Of a stretch of 6,801 bases of DNA, positions 6,501 to 6,801 are shown in pieces. A program made the position numbers and the translations under genes. The stretch is taken from positions 7,666 through 14,466 of the forward strand of contig DHGW01000052.1 of NCBI GenBank assembly GCA_002402965.1, written 5' to 3'. The notes under the pieces were generated by a model. The model did no database searches. It was not told the origin of the DNA and saw only the letters and a program-made list of their open reading frames with translations. How positions within the stretch are numbered: position 1 is the stretch's first letter; every line of letters begins with the position of its first letter. This DNA comes from Bacteroidales bacterium UBA4788 (GTDB taxonomy: Bacteria; Bacteroidota; Bacteroidia; Bacteroidales; VadinHA17).

Positions 6501-6801
6501 CGAAGTTCGGCAAGCAGATGAAGGAGGCCGGCGCGGCAATAATGGCTCTCACGCAGAGCGAAATAGCGCAGCTCGAGCGCGACGGCTCCCGTGAACTGGT
6601 CCTCGGCGGCGTGGCTCATACCGTGACCACCGGTGAGGTGGAGATCATCTCCGAGGATATCCCCGGATGGCTTGTGGCCAACGAGGGGAAGCTGACTGTG
6701 GCGCTTGACATCACGGTGACCGAGGAGTTGCTGCATGAGGGCATTGCCCGCGAGTTTGTGAATCGCATCCAGAATATCCGCAAGGACAGCGGGTTTGAGG
6801 T
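3596..6801 (+). CDS. ileS: Isoleucyl-tRNA synthetase, IleRS2 type with altered HIGH motif (partial, N-terminal 1068 aa)
   Basis: This cytoplasmic class I synthetase attaches isoleucine to tRNA-Ile. The frame is open from the ATG at 3596 to the right edge; related enzymes suggest some tens of residues are missing. Catalytic domain: FFEGPPSANGMPGIHHV (45-61) holds the signature-motif position, here G57-I58-H59-H60 instead of HIGH; DWNLSRSRYWGTP (507-519), DVWFDSG (602-608) and an EGVDQTRGWFF segment are standard IleRS motifs; KMSKR is intact (677-681). Editing domain: WTTTPWTLPSN (239-249) and GTGIVHIAPTFGADDY (338-353) keep the threonine-rich and Asp-containing elements used for hydrolysis of Val-tRNA-Ile. 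Anticodon-binding part: SNWYVRLNRKRYW (803-815) and VRQPL (910-914). The end shows GIAREFVNRIQNIRK, typical of the eukaryote-like IleRS2 branch. IleRS2 enzymes are known to be less sensitive to mupirocin than IleRS1. No frameshift or internal stop was found in the segments I re-read codon by codon. Confidence 0.97.
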   Translation, partial: MSKKFPEYKGLDLPKVSNGVLKMWDDHDIFRKSLRSSDGKGEYVFFEGPPSANGMPGIHHVMSRAIKDTVCRYKTMQGYEVKRKAGWDTHGLPVELGVEKSLGITKEDIGTKITVDEYNEACRKDVMKYTGAWEDLTRHMGYWIDMDHPYITYDNRYIETLWYLLKQLYNKSLLYEGYTIQPFSPAAGTGLSSHELNMPGCYRDVKDTTCIALFSLIRNPKSEFLFRGIDTDGVKIMAWTTTPWTLPSNTALAVGPDIKYVRVRTTNPYTSEPITVILAEELISSIFPADKKLDYTVTGTYRGSELKGIDYEQLIDWVKPDDGAFRVITGDFVTTVDGTGIVHIAPTFGADDYRAGREHGIPPLMVMMSDGFMGPLVDRRGRMVPMDDLDQAFVATRVNTATYGRFAGRYVKNEYDDTLPEGADTIDVDIAVMLKQQGKVFRIEKQIHTYPHCWRTDKPVLYYPLDSWFIRTTALRERMMELNDTINWKPASTGTGRFGKWLENLVDWNLSRSRYWGTPLPIWMTEDRQEEICIGSLAELKIEIARSIDAGYMQRNPLENFVEGDFSAENYSLLDLHRPYVDDIVLVSATGRPMHRETDLIDVWFDSGAMPYAQAHWPFENKENFSEMFPADFIAEGVDQTRGWFFTLHAIATMISDSVSFKNIISNGLVLDKNGNKMSKRLGNAVDPFSALATHGADPLRWYMLTNAQPWDNLRFDISGVEEVKRKFFGTLYNTYSFFALYANVDGFTGREPQVPLERRPEIDRWIISLLNTLVKEVTERYDDYDITPAGRAISGFVTENLSNWYVRLNRKRYWGGGMDDDKLSAYQTLYTCLETVALLASPIIPFYTDRIFTDLNALSGRYSEGSVHLASFPSYDNKLIDKDLEERMEIAQKMSSMILALRRKVNIRVRQPLAKIMVPVTDNGFRERFEAVRPLILAEVNVKEVEYVDDTAGILVRRVKPNFKLLGPKFGKQMKEAGAAIMALTQSEIAQLERDGSRELVLGGVAHTVTTGEVEIISEDIPGWLVANEGKLTVALDITVTEELLHEGIAREFVNRIQNIRKDSGFE

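Noticed and set aside
6083..6736. A 217-aa open frame on the minus strand
   Set aside because: It lies wholly antisense to conserved ileS coding sequence; its composition (many His, Arg, Leu) is that of a codon-bias shadow.

Overview
The window looks like chromosomal DNA from a member of the Bacteroidota, probably of the order Bacteroidales. Three things point this way. Several gene starts follow copies of the Bacteroidota -7 promoter element TAnnTTTG. Shine-Dalgarno sequences are weak or absent. The protein set (Wzi-like outer-membrane protein, odd COG2148 sugar transferase, DksA relative with missing cysteines, eukaryote-like IleRS2) is typical of that phylum. Phylum is an inference from these signals; no rRNA is present.

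Layout. (1) 1-1334, minus: N-terminal 444 residues of a secreted, probably outer-membrane beta-barrel protein of the capsule-assembly Wzi type, starting at GTG and running off the left edge. (2) 1335-1402: a 68-bp divergent intergenic region with back-to-back candidate promoters. (3) 1403-2920, plus: a 505-aa membrane protein with four predicted N-terminal membrane segments, a methyltransferase-like middle and a C-terminal bacterial sugar-transferase domain that lacks the usual membrane helix directly before it. (4) 2922-3299, minus: a 125-aa TraR/DksA-family protein keeping only two of the four zinc cysteines; its stop lies one base from the stop of gene 3. (5) 3300-3595: a 296-bp divergent intergenic region with candidate promoters for both flanking genes and a 186-bp structure in which two arrays of four 7-bp repeats face each other as inverted arms. 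(6) 3596-6801, plus: isoleucyl-tRNA synthetase of the IleRS2 type, 1068 residues visible, running off the right edge.

The left pair (Wzi-like protein and sugar transferase) is a plausible surface-polysaccharide or envelope module read outward from a shared promoter region. The right pair (DksA-like regulator and IleRS) is housekeeping: one tunes transcription, the other charges tRNA-Ile. There is no mobile element, CRISPR array or RNA gene that I can support.

The most notable observation is in ileS. The class I signature HIGH is replaced by Gly-Ile-His-His, the altered form described in a subset of IleRS2 enzymes with very high mupirocin resistance. The second is the paired heptamer arrays next to the ileS promoter.
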